Below, piece after piece: positions 13,501-28,500 of a stretch of DNA of 64,000 nt (its first letter is position 1; every line of letters begins with the position of its first letter). The stretch is taken from assembly GCA_958299035.1 (NCBI GenBank), contig CATQJL010000112.1:46148941-46212940 (forward strand), in the 5' to 3' direction. The notes below the pieces were generated by a model that had not been told where the DNA came from, searched no databases, and was given only the letters and a program-made list of their open reading frames with translations. The stretch comes from Cylicocyclus nassatus. Lineage: Eukaryota; Nematoda; Chromadorea; Rhabditida; Strongylidae. Made by a program: the position numbers and the translations under genes.

Positions 13501-16500
13501 ATTCTACCAATCATGGTCATTGCCATGGTATCTCGTATTTTTTCTAGAAAGTTATATCTGCAGCGCAAAAGGAGCTCAAGCTACAACTGGATAGATGAAG
13601 ATTTATGAAACAAGAATCTTTTAATAAGTTGTTTTTATCATATTTCAAATTTCATGGAACCTTATTTTCACTATCATTCAACAATGAACTACCACTAGTT
13701 AACTTCACTTCAGTTCACAACCTTTCTAGTTTGACTTTTTTTGTTTGATTATTGCTAAACTCTCATACATGTTACTGAGTTTTTGTTGCAAATGTAGTTT
13801 TTGAGGTGCTGGATGCTATGATGTGTTAGAATAGTGTTGAGAGACTGATTTTTTAGTAATACTTTTGAAAACTCAAAATTGATTGACCAATTGCCTGGAG
13901 ATTCTTCGCTGGATCTGATCAAACGATAAAAAAATAGTTGAACTTCGACGTATTGGCGGTGACCAGCTAAAAACCCTAGTACTTTCTTTGGATAGATAGC
14001 ATAAGAGTCTTAACTTTATAACATAAATATCAGAAAGAGGATAAGAAATTGCAACGAATGCTACTTGGATCACCTTTAAATGTTTATCTTGTCGGTTTTG
14101 TAGTTGTTGAAAGTAAGAAAATGTTTTTGAACGATATTTTGAAGCAGTTCAGGTAAAAAAGAAGGTCAGGGCTCTGGTGTCCCTCCACCTTGTGTTCATC
14201 AGCTTCCATTGGGGCCTCCAGTGATTTGTTTTCGGCACTGTCTCAGTGCCCGTGACAGACAACTCTGAAAGAAACCAAGTTCGCATTGTTGTCGGTATAT
14301 GGTGAAGTTATATCCCTTGTTTATACGAGCTTGATTGATACTTTGCGTTATTAGATTTAAGGCTGTGAATTGCAAAAGCTACTAGTTGGTTTAGCGAACA
14401 AAACTAGAAAAGCATTAACTCTGGCTTTGTAGCCTCCAAAGGCTCTGTATTTTTAAAAGTGCCCTTTTGAACAAGTACTACTCCAGTAAGAAATGTGTAT
14501 ATAATAAGAAGCAATTTCAGTGTTACGATTCGGGAAATGCAAACCTTGCAGCTATAGCTATCAACGAAGATGACTGCAAAGTCAATAAAGAAATAGGGAA
14601 CGTCTGGCACAAGGCCATCAATTCCATGACGTTAGTTCAACAGATGAGATTGTAGAATATTCGTATTTGGTTGTTCAGGTTACGAGTGATAAATACAGAA
14701 GAAGAAGGATTAAAGCACGGATATCAGGACGCCATTGGGGAATGGCGTGATACAGCTGATTTACCACGCGATGCTATTTACAGATTAGAAAGTGCAAAAC
14801 CTTTCGCAAATGTAGGTACCTCAAAGAAAATTGACATCATTTCTACAATTACCAAGCAGTGCTGTGCACAAAACGTAAGCTAACAAGGAAATGGTCAGAA
14901 ATCGAAGTGGCCAATTCAAGCAAGCTGCATACCTTTCGATGCAGCATAGAATGCTGATTTCAGATCTGTTTTCCTTATCTGCAGAGCGCTTTTGTACGAA
15001 GTTATGAGCCGTTAAATGTCATCATTTTGCTAAGAAATTGTGCGTGTAAAGGTCAAACTTGGCCGTACAAAGCCATTCTCGGCTCAGTGTTGGACCAAAA
15101 CGTGTAACTAGGTCAGTTCATATGGCTCGTACCTAAAGGTGAGCTAAAAGAGCAGTGATCTGCCTAATTTGGCAGTTTTTGAGGACGATTTTTCTTTAGT
15201 AAAGCTGGTCATAACTTCGCCCACAAAGGCGCTCTGCAGATACGGAAGACACATTTGAAGTCAGCATTCTATGCTGCATCGATTGGTATGCAGCTTGTAT
15301 GGATTGGCCACTTCGACTTCTGACCATTCCCTTGTAAGCAGGAAATGGTCAGAACTTAAAGGCAGCGGCTCGGCAGAATAGACCTACCTCAGAATTTAAC
15401 ATAGATGGATAGGAGGCCCTCCAAGTGAACCAAAAGAGCAACTCCGGGCCGAAAATGTGAATTCTGCAAGCCAGGGGGGCGAATCAAGCTCCGCTCCCCT
15501 TCCTCCTTTCGCTCCCATAACATCTTGTGCGGACGAATATGTTCGCCGCTAGAAAACGCGCCGTCACTCGTAGCTTCGTAGGGCAGAATTGTTCTAGCGC
15601 TCTCTACCTCCTTACTTTGCGTCTCTGACGGCAGAGAAAAACGGCTCACTCGTCCGCGCCCGTCTCAAGGGGGGTTTCAAAAGACGGGGTTTTCTTCATT
15701 TTCGCGCTAAGGGGAGTTCATGTCGTGGTTCAGGGGGCTGTAGTAGCCCCAAATCTGCCAAAACCCCGAAGTTGCAAACCTGCCGAGCCGCTGCCTTTAA
15801 CCATCCTTACCAAACAAGCTATATATCGACGGACTCGCCTTGAAACTCTGATTCTAAATATATGCGAGTATCTGGACGGCGTTATTGGTGTTTGAATGTG
15901 CTACTTGTCGAGTGTTCTGTAACACATTTTTACGAACTATGTTTCAAAACACTTACTCAGGTTTTGGTGAACGAGCCTCCTCTTCGTAATAAGAATGCCC
16001 ATAGCCACTGTAAATCCGCGCCATCAGGCTGCCTTTCGACGAATTATACTCGTTGAAACTCGAATAATTTTTCGTATTTGAACGCTCATAATCCCGTCCA
16101 GATAGTCGCTTAAGAGATAATAAACATTCATATGGAGTCAACGTTTTAAAACGAGTCCGATGATGTATAGTTTGTTTGGAATGGATTAATTTCTGACTAT
16201 TTCCTACTAGTCATCAAGTGTGGTGTTTCAGTAGCAGTGAAATCAATGTCATCTTTGGACTTGATCCAGACATGATATTATGCTTCAAAAATTTTTTTCT
16301 ACCTTGTAGCAGCTAACCCCTTCTTCATCAAAATACGTCACAGCATGACATTGCGAGGAAAAAGCAGTCGTGATGAGGAGTTTATTGCTTCTTAAAACCT
16401 GTACGCGCCTCTAAGCTGCCACTTTCACATCGTATTGTAGCGCAGGAAGTTTGACAAAAGTGAGATATTTGAGATGCCATAACTCTCTTAACAGACAGCG

Positions 16501-19500
16501 GTTGGGACTGAAGTCTGCGCGGGATGGCTTTTGAGCTCACGATATCAGAAATGGTGGGAGGGTTTTAGCCAAAGCGGGTTGAGTACATTATACTGCGGAT
16601 GTAGGTTCAGATTTTCGAATGTTTTATTGCCGCTATTATAATAATTGCACAGGTATAACTTTGGTGTTTTCATTGCATGTGTCCTTTGGATCCTACTTTG
16701 ATCATTCGAGCTTACAAGGGAATGGTCAGAAATCGAAGTGGCCAATCCAGAGAAGCTGCATACCATTAGATGCAGCATGAAGAGGTGATTCTAAATCTGT
16801 CTTCCTTACCTGCTTATCGCTTTTCTGGACAAAACTAGAAGCCATTAAATACCATTATTTTGCTAAGAGATTATGAGTGAAATTGAAAATTTAGCCGTAC
16901 AGAGCCACGTTCGCCTTAAAGGCAGTGTCCGGGCAAAAACTCGATTTTGAGATTTTGTGCTTATACGGGCCTATTCGCCATGCTGAATCCGAAAATCCAC
17001 ATTGGAAAGCGCGAAAACGGCGAAAAAGGGCTCTAACACAGGAGGGAAATCAGCAGGTGGGCGGGGCTTTCCCCAATGCGATTTCACACTCCCAGCTCCC
17101 GGAGCGATTTTCTTGATTCCGCAGGCCGTTCTAACCTCGCTATCGACCAAGTGCGAATGATTGACTTGAAACCGGAAGCGAGAAGGTCGCTCCGGAAGCC
17201 GGGAACGTGAGTTCGCATTGGGGAGGACCCCGCCCACCTGCTCATTTCCCTCCTGTGTTAGAGCAGTTTTCCGCCATTTTCGCGCTCTATAATGTGCATT
17301 TTCGGATTCAGCATGGCGAATAGGCCCAAGTAAGCACAAAATCTCAAAATCGAGTTTTTGCCCGGACACTGCCTTTGGGTGGAGGACATTAGGTCGCCGA
17401 AAAAGGGCGGTCCCCGCGGTCATTTGCGACAAATACGCACCCTTGTACATACGCGGACATGCGTTCCTGCAGGGAATCCGCGCGGGACTCTTCCAAACTC
17501 GGCGACCTAATGTCCTCCACCCACTGCCTTTAATATCGGGCGAAAACATGCAGCTAGCTTACTTCAAATTTTTAAAGCCAGAAGCTGAACTAAAAGTGAA
17601 ACAATGCGCTCAATTTCGCTGTTTTTATGCACGATTTTTTCATAATAAAACCGCTTGTAGCTTAGTTCATAGAAGCGGGAAGCAGATAAAGAAGACAGAT
17701 TCGAAGTCAGCGTTTTATACTGCATCGAATGATATACAGCTTATTTGGTTTGATCACTTCGACTTCTGACCATTCCCTTGTTAGCTCACCATCTTGATCT
17801 GGTCTTGTGAGATGTGGAGACGCAGAAGATAAAAGTTTATCTTATATATAAAGCTGAATGTCTGTCTGTCTGTATGTCTGTCTGTCTGTCTGTCTGTCTG
17901 TACGTATGTGCGGAATAGAAATTTTTATTTCTGATCCGATCGGGACCAAACTTGGCACACATATACTTCGGGGCAGGGAGCGTGTCATAGGCTACTTTTC
18001 GTTATCGATCGATATCGATTTTATTGATTTTTTGCAAAATTCGAGCTAGAGGGCTGGGATTTGACAGAGGGGGGTAATCGAGCATGCTGATCACCCCGAA
18101 GGGGGTGATCAGCATGCTCGATTACCCCCCTGTGCAAAATCCTAGCCCCCTAGCTCAAATTTTGCAAAAAATCGGTAAAATCGACATCGATCGATAACGA
18201 AAAGTGGGCTGTGACATGTGCAAAGTTCGGTCCCAATCGGTTCAGAAATAAAAAATTCTATTCGGAACATACGTACACGGGTCTAGCTGGCAGGCCCGGC
18301 GGAGCCGGGCAAGCCAGCTAGTTGTTTATAAATTTTGCAACTTACCTTCTTTCAACGACGTAGCCTGTGGGGTTCTTGCATAGTCAGGGGAACCCAAGCA
18401 CTTTGCTCGATTAAAAACCCTTCTGACTGACTTAGTCAACAATAAAAAGTTAATCTGTTTTTCTTTTTGGCGCTTTTTGGGAACAGGGTAAGAGGATTGG
18501 TGCCAGGAAATGATTTGCAGAGCGATCTCAGTTTCAGAGCAAAAATTATCGCTCTCGCTCTAACTCTGACTTGGTTTTGACCCTCCCCCCCCCCTCCGAT
18601 CTTCCACATTTGCAAAGCAATTTCAGTCCCAGCATGATGCTGGCTTTTCCAGAACCTATAGCTTCCTGCATTTACTATGAGAGCCCACTCTGAGCTTTAC
18701 AGCTGAGCTTGCATGACACATTCAATGTAGCCATCAGAACCGCATCTGCCCTTCAAAGGGTTTTTAGGAACACACACTTTAAAACCCTACTGTGGAATCT
18801 CGCGCATCTACACCCTTGAATTAGTCAAGCCTGCTTCAGCTAATTAAAATCCACATGTTGCAAAAAGAATGTCTATATGCACGTAGCTACGGACTTTTTT
18901 TCTCTTGTTAGTAATATACGAGAAATGCATGAGGTTTCCATTCAAACCTTTATGACTTAAGCACTGTTTTAATTAACTCAAAAGGCTTACCTACTATGAC
19001 CAGGTTATCTCAGGAGTTGTGCTCATTTGAAATGCTATACATCCATCGCCTTCAATGCTATTGCGTTGCCTATATAGACGTGTGACATGCTATGTCATTT
19101 GGAGCGCTATAGTGCCGATACTGTTTAAGAAAAAGCTTTTGAGGCAAAAACTGAATGTTTCGTAGTCTAGCGAGTGTTTACATTGAATATTATATGTGAC
19201 AATTTGCACTAACTTTATTCATATTGATACTCCTCCGGCTGGATATCATGCTACAGGAGATATAGTCTGCATACGTTCCAACCGTAGTTCATCTTCCGCC
19301 CATGTTTGAATGTTTTACTCAATGATGCCTTCCTTGAATTGCTATATTCCAGATGGTCTACTACAAAAACCTAAAAGTGGGATGTGCGCACAAAATATGT
19401 AAAAATTCTGAAAATAAGATTGCCATTGCTTGTGTGTACGGCGAAATGTGGGTATTCTTTAAACGTTACTGGCAGCTCCGGAAACTAATTTTTTCAACGT

Positions 19501-22500
19501 TTCAGACCGCAACTCAACGAACCTCTATATATTGGAGATAGCACAACGAAAGGTTGTACTGATCACAGAACCTGCAAGGCCGTAGTGCCGAAGTCTCAGT
19601 GTGACACCGAGGAGGGAAGCCCTACACTTGGACTTTGCCTCACAGTGGAGGATTTAGCAAGTAATAACTTGTAGATCAAATCAATTCTAAATGAAAGAAC
19701 GACATGATGTTTAGAAACCACCACTGCTGCAACTAGCCTCACAACTAAGCCTTCAAGCACTTCAGCAACAACTCGACCAGCGTCCAGTTCAACAAGTAGG
19801 AACTTGAAGATAACGCAAAAAATTACCGAGTTACTTTAAAATAATGCATATTCCAGCAGAATGTCCAGAAAAAGATGACGATACTTATGGCGCTGTGAGA
19901 CTGCACAATGACATACGACAGGGTGTCGCGCGACGAAGCTTTGCATATCCCGAACCGGAAGGGAAGGGAGGAGAGGAAGGAATTCAACAAGTTATGAATT
20001 TTTGAATTTGGTGCGAAAGAGCTTTTTGCGTCAACATAATATGATCTAGGAATGAAATGACGACCTGTGGATGAACAACATGGTCGAAAAACATTCGCTA
20101 GCGTTCGGATGAACTCGAATTAGACCTACAATGCTTATTAGGTGGTTTGCTTGAGCTTGCACACTTTTGTGTAATTATTATCATGATTTTGCGACTCAAA
20201 ATGCACGAAAATTTGGCTTTAGAAAAGCTCATAACTTTTTTCAGAACGATGCATTGCAGATATAGGAAGTATATCTGTGATCATCTTTTTAAGCTCTATC
20301 TACTGATTTAGATCTCCTTCCAAATCGCCATTTCGACTAAGTGAACTTCCCTTGTCAGAGAAGGAGTTATGGCCATTGCCAACTTTGAGAACAAAGATAC
20401 GTGTTATTAAATTCTTTGCGGGTGAACGCATGTTCTATAGGTACCATGTGAAAGAGCTTTTTACGCTCTATCCATCCATTCGCAGCTTATCTCATATCTT
20501 ATCTATCTTCGGAAAATATAGGGCGAAACATGATTTTTTGGTTTCTTATTGCGCTAAAAATAGCTATTTTTCAGGGTTTTTCGCTTTTTTTCCTTTGATT
20601 CAATCAAATTTCATGTGCTTAACAATTCATGAAAGAGCATATGCTCTTTCAAATGATTGTCATTTGCTTTACGACCTTACTGTAAGGAGCGCAAGATTGA
20701 GAAATGTTCAAAAAACGCTGTTTGAGTTTTTCATGGCGCCACGCGTACGGTTATGGGAGAGGAGCGGTAACGCGCTACCAAAATAATAGGCGAAGGTCGG
20801 TTTATGTAAGCGACGTTTGGATTGCAGCCTGCTTATTGTTGGTGTGAACAAAAAATCTCAAAATCTGATAAAAATCAAGCTGCCCCATTTTTTACCGATC
20901 ACCCTAATAATTAATTAGTTACCTTACCCGGTTCCGTTCGGTCCGTAAACACACTTTAATAAAGATCCCATCCCTGTACAACCTTTTAGCCGTGCCCACT
21001 GCCAAGTCCATAATCCCGCTGTGTTAGTAATCGGCACGCTCACTTACTCCCCCCCCCCCCCCCCCCTCCCCCCCTGTGCCAACTCTCTGTGCCAACTCCA
21101 GCCCGCGGGTTAAGCTTTACAAAAATCGCCAGAAATCGATAAAATCGTGTCGATCAATAGCGAAAAGTAGCCTACGACACCGACCCTGCCCCGAGTGTAT
21201 GTGCGCCAAGTCCGGATCGGTTCAGAAATAGAACTTTCTATTCCGAACATGCGTACAGACATACAGATAGACAAACAGACATTCAGCTTTATAAGGTGAT
21301 TGTGAGTGTTGACAGCAAAAGCCACATGCCGGCTTACTGAGTAAAGCTAGAAAAGCTTGAACTCTGGCTTTGTACCCTGCAGAATCTGAATTTTTTAATT
21401 TCCTTCGAACAAAAACTACTCTAAATAAGCAACACAAATCTAATAAAAAGCAATTTCAGTGCTACGATTCGCAAAATGCAAATTTAGCAGCTGCAGCTAT
21501 TAACGAAGATGACTGTAAAGTCAATGAAGAACTAGGGAACGTTTGGCACAAGGCCATCAATTCAATGACGTTAGTTCAACAGATGAGACTGCAGAATATT
21601 CGTATTTGGTTGTTTAGGTTACGAGTGATAAATACAGAAGAAGGAGGACTGAAGTACGGATATCATGACGCAATTGAGAAATGGCTTGACACAGCTGATT
21701 TACCACTTAGCGATGCTACTTTCAAATTAAAAAGTGCACAACCTTTTGCAAATGTAGGTACTGCAAAAAAAAACTGAATTATTCCTAAAATTATCGAACG
21801 GTAATGTGCACAAGGCAACATAAACTAAGCTAAAGCTCTCGTCACCAAGTGTGATGTTTTAATAGCAGCGAGATCAATGTCATCCTTGGACTTGATTCAG
21901 ACGTGATACTATGCTTCACAAATTTTTTTCACCTTGTAGCAGCTAACCAATCCTTATTTGAAATACGTCACAGCGTGGCATTGCAAGGAAAAATCAGTTG
22001 GTGATGAGGAGGTTTTCACTTTTCAAAACCTACGCGCACTAAGGTTTCACTACACACGACCAATCAGGGCTCGGCACAGGTGGCTTACAAGCAAGCTGGA
22101 TATAGTTTTTGGGACGAAAAGCAAAGGGGGTTTCGTTTTTGTGACCGAAGAGAGACGCAAAATTGGCGACTTGGCGACGTTTTTTTAGTCGACGTTTCGT
22201 TTTTTGAGGGATTTTGGGAATTTTTCAGGTTTTTAGAGGATGGTTGAGGGTCAAAGGGAACTTCGTAAAAATTCCCAAAAGTCAAGGGGGACTTCGTTTT
22301 TTCCATTTTCATCTAGCCACCTCGTGCCGACTCCTGGACCATATTGTAGCGCAGGAAGTCTGACAAAATGAGATATGTGAAGAGCCATGAGTCCATCAGC
22401 AAATGAGCGTTTGGGACTGAGCTCTGCTCGGGATGATTTTTGAGCTCACGGTAGAAGTGGGGGGGGGGGGGGGGGGGGGGGGGAAGGGGGCGGGAGGGTT

Positions 22501-25500
22501 TTAACCAAAGCGGGTTGAGCAGTTGAGCACATTATACTGTTGCGCGGATTCTGATCCTCGAATCTGTATTACTGTTGTTACTTTACGTAAATCTTACAGA
22601 ACCTAATGTGATCATCCGGTTATGCGCAGGACTGGATGATCACATTAGGTTCTGTAAGATTTACGTAAAGTAACAACAGTAATATAGATTCTGATTTTGC
22701 GCGGATTCTGATCCTCGAATCTGTATTACTGTTGTTACTTTACGTAAATCTTACAGAACCTAATGTGATCATCCGCTCCTGCGCATAACGTTGATCTGGC
22801 CTCGTGATGTGGAGACGCAGAAGATAAAAATGCTTTGTTTGGATCTTGCAACTTACTTTCCTCAACAATGACGTAGCATATGGGTTCTTCTATGGACAGA
22901 GAAACCTAATATTTTGCTCAATAAAAAATGTATTGATTGACTTAATCAACAATGAAGAGATGACTTCGTTTCTTTTTGGCGCCTTTTGAGAAAAGGGAAA
23001 GAGGATTAGTCTTAGGAAATGATTTACAGGGAGATTTCAGTTTTAGAGCAAAAAGTATCGTCCCTTGCTCTAACCTAGCCTAGGTTTTGACCCCCCCCCC
23101 CCTCTTTTATATTCCCCGTTCCACATTTTTCTTACGGTTAGATTCCATGCTACAGGAGATGAAGACCCAACAATGCCTTCTAAATAGCCCTCCTCTGCTC
23201 ATGTTTGGTTGTTTTACTCAGTTTTCTCCGTAAGCTGCCATATTTCAGATGGTCTACTACAAAAACCTAAAAATGGGGTGTGCGCACAAAATATGTAAAA
23301 ATTCTGAAAATAAGATTGCCATTGCTTGTGTGTACGGCGAAATGTGGGTATTCTTTGAAGTTACTGGCAGCTCCGGAAACTAGTTTTTTAAAGTTTCAGA
23401 CCGCAACTCAACGAACCTCTATATATTGGAGATAGCACAACGAAAGGTTGTACCGATCACAAAACCTGCAAGGCCGTAGTGCGGAAGTCTCAGTGTGACA
23501 CTGAGGAGGGAAGCCCTACATTTGGACTTTGCCTTGCAGTGGAGGATTCAGTAGGTAATAACTTGTAAATCAAATCACTTTTAAATAAAAAGGACCACGT
23601 AATTCAGAAACCACCACTGCTGCAACTAGCTTCACAACTAAACCTTTAAGCACTTCAACAGCAACTCGACCAGCGTCCAGCTCAACCAGTAGGAACTTGA
23701 AGATAACAAATTTACCGAGCTACTTTAAAATAATGCACATTCCAGCAGAATGTCCGGAAAAAAATGACGATACTTACGGCGCTGTGAGACTGCACAATGA
23801 CATACGACAAGGTGTTGCGCGACGAAGCTTTGCATATCCCGAAATGGAAGGAAAGGGAGAAGAGGAAGGGGAGACTGCTGAATATAACAAAATAGGATCA
23901 AGATCTATGTTTAGATTGGTAGGTTTCCCTAATATCAAATCTTTGAAAGCTTCGAAAAGTGTGCACTGCGTTTGTGGAGATGAATAGTAATATAAGCTCC
24001 TGCAAGACGAAGGCGGTCGGTTCGATGTGCAACGCGGCTGCGACAGAGCTGCGTCACAGTCGCGTCACAGCGGCGTCACAACCACGTCACACATCGAACC
24101 GACCGCCTTCGTCTTGCAGGAGCTTATATAAACAGTAATATACGTAACATACAGTGGCGGACCGAGGGGGAGAGGCGGTAGGGCGCCCCTTCTCCCCCCC
24201 CCCCTCCTCCCGAGAATGGTTCGCGAAATCTTTGAGATTTACTTAAATGAGTTATGAAATTTGCAAGTGCTTTGTGTTAATTCTTGTAAGAACGATTATG
24301 AAAAACCTTGAAAAGTACCCCAAAAAATTTTCGAGTGCGTGGTTAATGTCACGCACCTTCACTTTAAAAAATTCCTGCCGCACTCCTTTCCCCGAACGGA
24401 AATCCTGCGATCGCCCCTGGTGTACATATAAGCTACTTTCCAGCCGAATCGGGCTCTATCATACGATTACGTCTGCAAGGGAAAGATGAGACTTCAGTAG
24501 CTTAATTGCACGTACAAGAGGATTTTCCGGAAAATTCCTTGAGATTTGCGCGACACACAAGAGACAGTTTTCTTGAACATTCCTCTACCCTGCACTCGTT
24601 GAGGTTTTTCCTCCAACAAAACCAGATTTGCACACTCAACTACTTTTTTGAAAGAAAAGTTAGGGTAACAACACACTGCTCTCAAAAGAATTTCGTAGAA
24701 TTTCTCAAAATTTCGAAAATGTGAGGTAACTCCCTCAAATGATCATCTGCCGTGTGCAACTTTAAACTCCAGAAAAAAGATAAGCATCTAACAGAGTTAC
24801 TACATTTGTAATCAGCATTTTCATTTATCCCCCTATATCAAGTCAGATCCCAACACCAGGCAACTCAGAGTCTGCGGAAATCGGTAAAATCAATAAAAGT
24901 GGTGTGTACTTGCAACAGCTTATCATATTTGTACTCAGCATGCTCACTTACTCTTAACGTAAACTAGAATAAACTTGGCTAAACAGTGTAATGAGATGTA
25001 TGTGCGAAACGATAACTGCATAATTTCGTAGCTGAGTTTCATTCACCAGCACAGCTTTCGAATTTTGAAGCGAAATTTTGATCCCGTAAAATATTATTCT
25101 CTCGCCGCTCTCGACGTGTAAGCTCTCTTGTCGCCATCTCACCACTTGCATTAACCTCAAAAATGTGGCAAAATCTTTCGACTGGTTTCTATCGAAACAA
25201 AATTATACCCATACATGGGGAGGACCAGTCTAGCAACCAGGTTTTTTTGGATTTCTATGTTATGAGAGAGGATTCTAAAATTATGAAATTTGCGTTTGCG
25301 AAAAGGTTTTGAAGCAATTTTGTTGATTTCTATGATAAGTTGTCGATTTTTCTGCTTGCATCGAACGTCGCAGTTGTGATTGCAAATCCTACATCCAGCA
25401 TTCTGAGAGCAAGAGAAAATATATTTCATGTGCTCGCACCTGAGTTTTTTTCATCTTTTCAAAAAATGCTCTGATACCAATTTTTAAAGAAGGGAAATAA

Positions 25501-28500
25501 TAAGGGTTAAGAGGGAATAAATGCGGAAAGATGCTCGAAAAACATATCACATCGCTCCCAAAGTACTTTCATTTTCTTCAAACGAGCGCCACAGTTCGCA
25601 GAACAAAGATTTTTCGCATTGATATGATCGCGTTCGAAGCAGCACTCCGTAATCCTTCAGAGATTCTGCTTCCTTGCAGTTCATTTTGAGAGCTATAGAA
25701 TTAATTCTACCAATCATGGTCATTGCCATGGTATCTCGTATTTTTTCTAGAAAGTTATATCTGCAGCGCAAAAGGAGCTCAAGCTACAACTGGATAGATG
25801 AAGATTTATGAAACAAGAATCTTTTAATAAGTTGTTTTTATCATATTTCAAATTTCATGGAACCTTATTTTCACTATCATTCAACAATGAACTACCACTA
25901 GTTAACTTCACTTCAGTTCACAACCTTTCTAGTTTGACTTTTTTTGTTTGATTATTGCTAAACTCTCATACATGTTACTGAGTTTTTGTTGCAAATGTAG
26001 TTTTTGAGGTGCTGGATGCTATGATGTGTTAGAATAGTGTTGAGAGACTGATTTTTTAGTAATACTTTTGAAAACTCAAAATTGATTGACCAATTGCCTG
26101 GAGATTCTTCGCTGGATCTGATCAAACGATAAAAAAATAGTTGAACTTCGACGTATTGGCGGTGACCAGCTAAAAACCCTAGTACTTTCTTTGGATAGAT
26201 AGCATAAGAGTCTTAACTTTATAACATAAATATCAGAAAGAGGATAAGAAATTGCAACGAATGCTACTTGGATCACCTTTAAATGTTTATCTTGTCGGTT
26301 TTGTAGTTGTTGAAAGTAAGAAAATGTTTTTGAACGATATTTTGAAGCAGTTCAGGTAAAAAAGAAGGTCAGGGCTCTGGTGTCCCTCCACCTTGTGTTC
26401 ATCAGCTTCCATTGGGGCCTCCAGTGATTTGTTTTCGGCACTGTCTCAGTGCCCGTGACAGACAACTCTGAAAGAAACCAAGTTCGCATTGTTGTCGGTA
26501 TATGGTGAAGTTATATCCCTTGTTTATACGAGCTTGATTGATACTTTGCGTTATTAGATTTAAGGCTGTGAATTGCAAAAGCTACTAGTTGGTTTAGCGA
26601 ACAAAACTAGAAAAGCATTAACTCTGGCTTTGTAGCCTCCAAAGGCTCTGTATTTTTAAAAGTGCCCTTTTGAACAAGTACTACTCCAGTAAGAAATGTG
26701 TATATAATAAGAAGCAATTTCAGTGTTACGATTCGGGAAATGCAAACCTTGCAGCTATAGCTATCAACGAAGATGACTGCAAAGTCAATAAAGAAATAGG
26801 GAACGTCTGGCACAAGGCCATCAATTCCATGACGTTAGTTCAACAGATGAGATTGTAGAATATTCGTATTTGGTTGTTCAGGTTACGAGTGATAAATACA
26901 GAAGAAGAAGGATTAAAGCACGGATATCAGGACGCCATTGGGGAATGGCGTGATACAGCTGATTTACCACGCGATGCTATTTACAGATTAGAAAGTGCAA
27001 AACCTTTCGCAAATGTAGGTACCTCAAAGAAAATTGACATCATTTCTACAATTACCAAGCAGTGCTGTGCACAAAACGTAAGCTAACAAGGAAATGGTCA
27101 GAAATCGAAGTGGCCAATTCAAGCAAGCTGCATACCTTTCGATGCAGCATAGAATGCTGATTTCAGATCTGTTTTCCTTATCTGCAGAGCGCTTTTGTAC
27201 GAAGTTATGAGCCGTTAAATGTCATCATTTTGCTAAGAAATTGTGCGTGTAAAGGTCAAACTTGGCCGTACAAAGCCATTCTCGGCTCAGTGTTGGACCA
27301 AAACGTGTAACTAGGTCAGTTCATATGGCTCGTACCTAAAGGTGAGCTAAAAGAGCAGTGATCTGCCTAATTTGGCAGTTTTTGAGGACGATTTTTCTTT
27401 AGTAAAGCTGGTCATAACTTCGCCCACAAAGGCGCTCTGCAGATACGGAAGACACATTTGAAGTCAGCATTCTATGCTGCATCGATTGGTATGCAGCTTG
27501 TATGGATTGGCCACTTCGACTTCTGACCATTCCCTTGTAAGCAGGAAATGGTCAGAACTTAAAGGCAGCGGCTCGGCAGAATAGACCTACCTCAGAATTT
27601 AACATAGATGGATAGGAGGCCCTCCAAGTGAACCAAAAGAGCAACTCCGGGCCGAAAATGTGAATTCTGCAAGCCAGGGGGGCGAATCAAGCTCCGCTCC
27701 CCTTCCTCCTTTCGCTCCCATAACATCTTGTGCGGACGAATATGTTCGCCGCTAGAAAACGCGCCGTCACTCGTAGCTTCGTAGGGCAGAATTGTTCTAG
27801 CGCTCTCTACCTCCTTACTTTGCGTCTCTGACGGCAGAGAAAAACGGCTCACTCGTCCGCGCCCGTCTCAAGGGGGGTTTCAAAAGACGGGGTTTTCTTC
27901 ATTTTCGCGCTAAGGGGAGTTCATGTCGTGGTTCAGGGGGCTGTAGTAGCCCCAAATCTGCCAAAACCCCGAAGTTGCAAACCTGCCGAGCCGCTGCCTT
28001 TAACCATCCTTACCAAACAAGCTATATATCGACGGACTCGCCTTGAAACTCTGATTCTAAATATATGCGAGTATCTGGACGGCGTTATTGGTGTTTGAAT
28101 GTGCTACTTGTCGAGTGTTCTGTAACACATTTTTACGAACTATGTTTCAAAACACTTACTCAGGTTTTGGTGAACGAGCCTCCTCTTCGTAATAAGAATG
28201 CCCATAGCCACTGTAAATCCGCGCCATCAGGCTGCCTTTCGACGAATTATACTCGTTGAAACTCGAATAATTTTTCGTATTTGAACGCTCATAATCCCGT
28301 CCAGATAGTCGCTTAAGAGATAATAAACATTCATATGGAGTCAACGTTTTAAAACGAGTCCGATGATGTATAGTTTGTTTGGAATGGATTAATTTCTGAC
28401 TATTTCCTACTAGTCATCAAGTGTGGTGTTTCAGTAGCAGTGAAATCAATGTCATCTTTGGACTTGATCCAGACATGATATTATGCTTCAAAAATTTTTT

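Larger units (their letters stand above)
12204..24406 (+). repeat. 12,203-bp tandem unit, copy 2 (modules M3 B-L, M4, M5 exon A)
   Basis: Near-identical to copy 1 over its whole length, including poly-G and poly-C runs and nested transposons. Such identity in introns implies very recent duplication, conversion, or an assembly duplication. Confidence 0.95.
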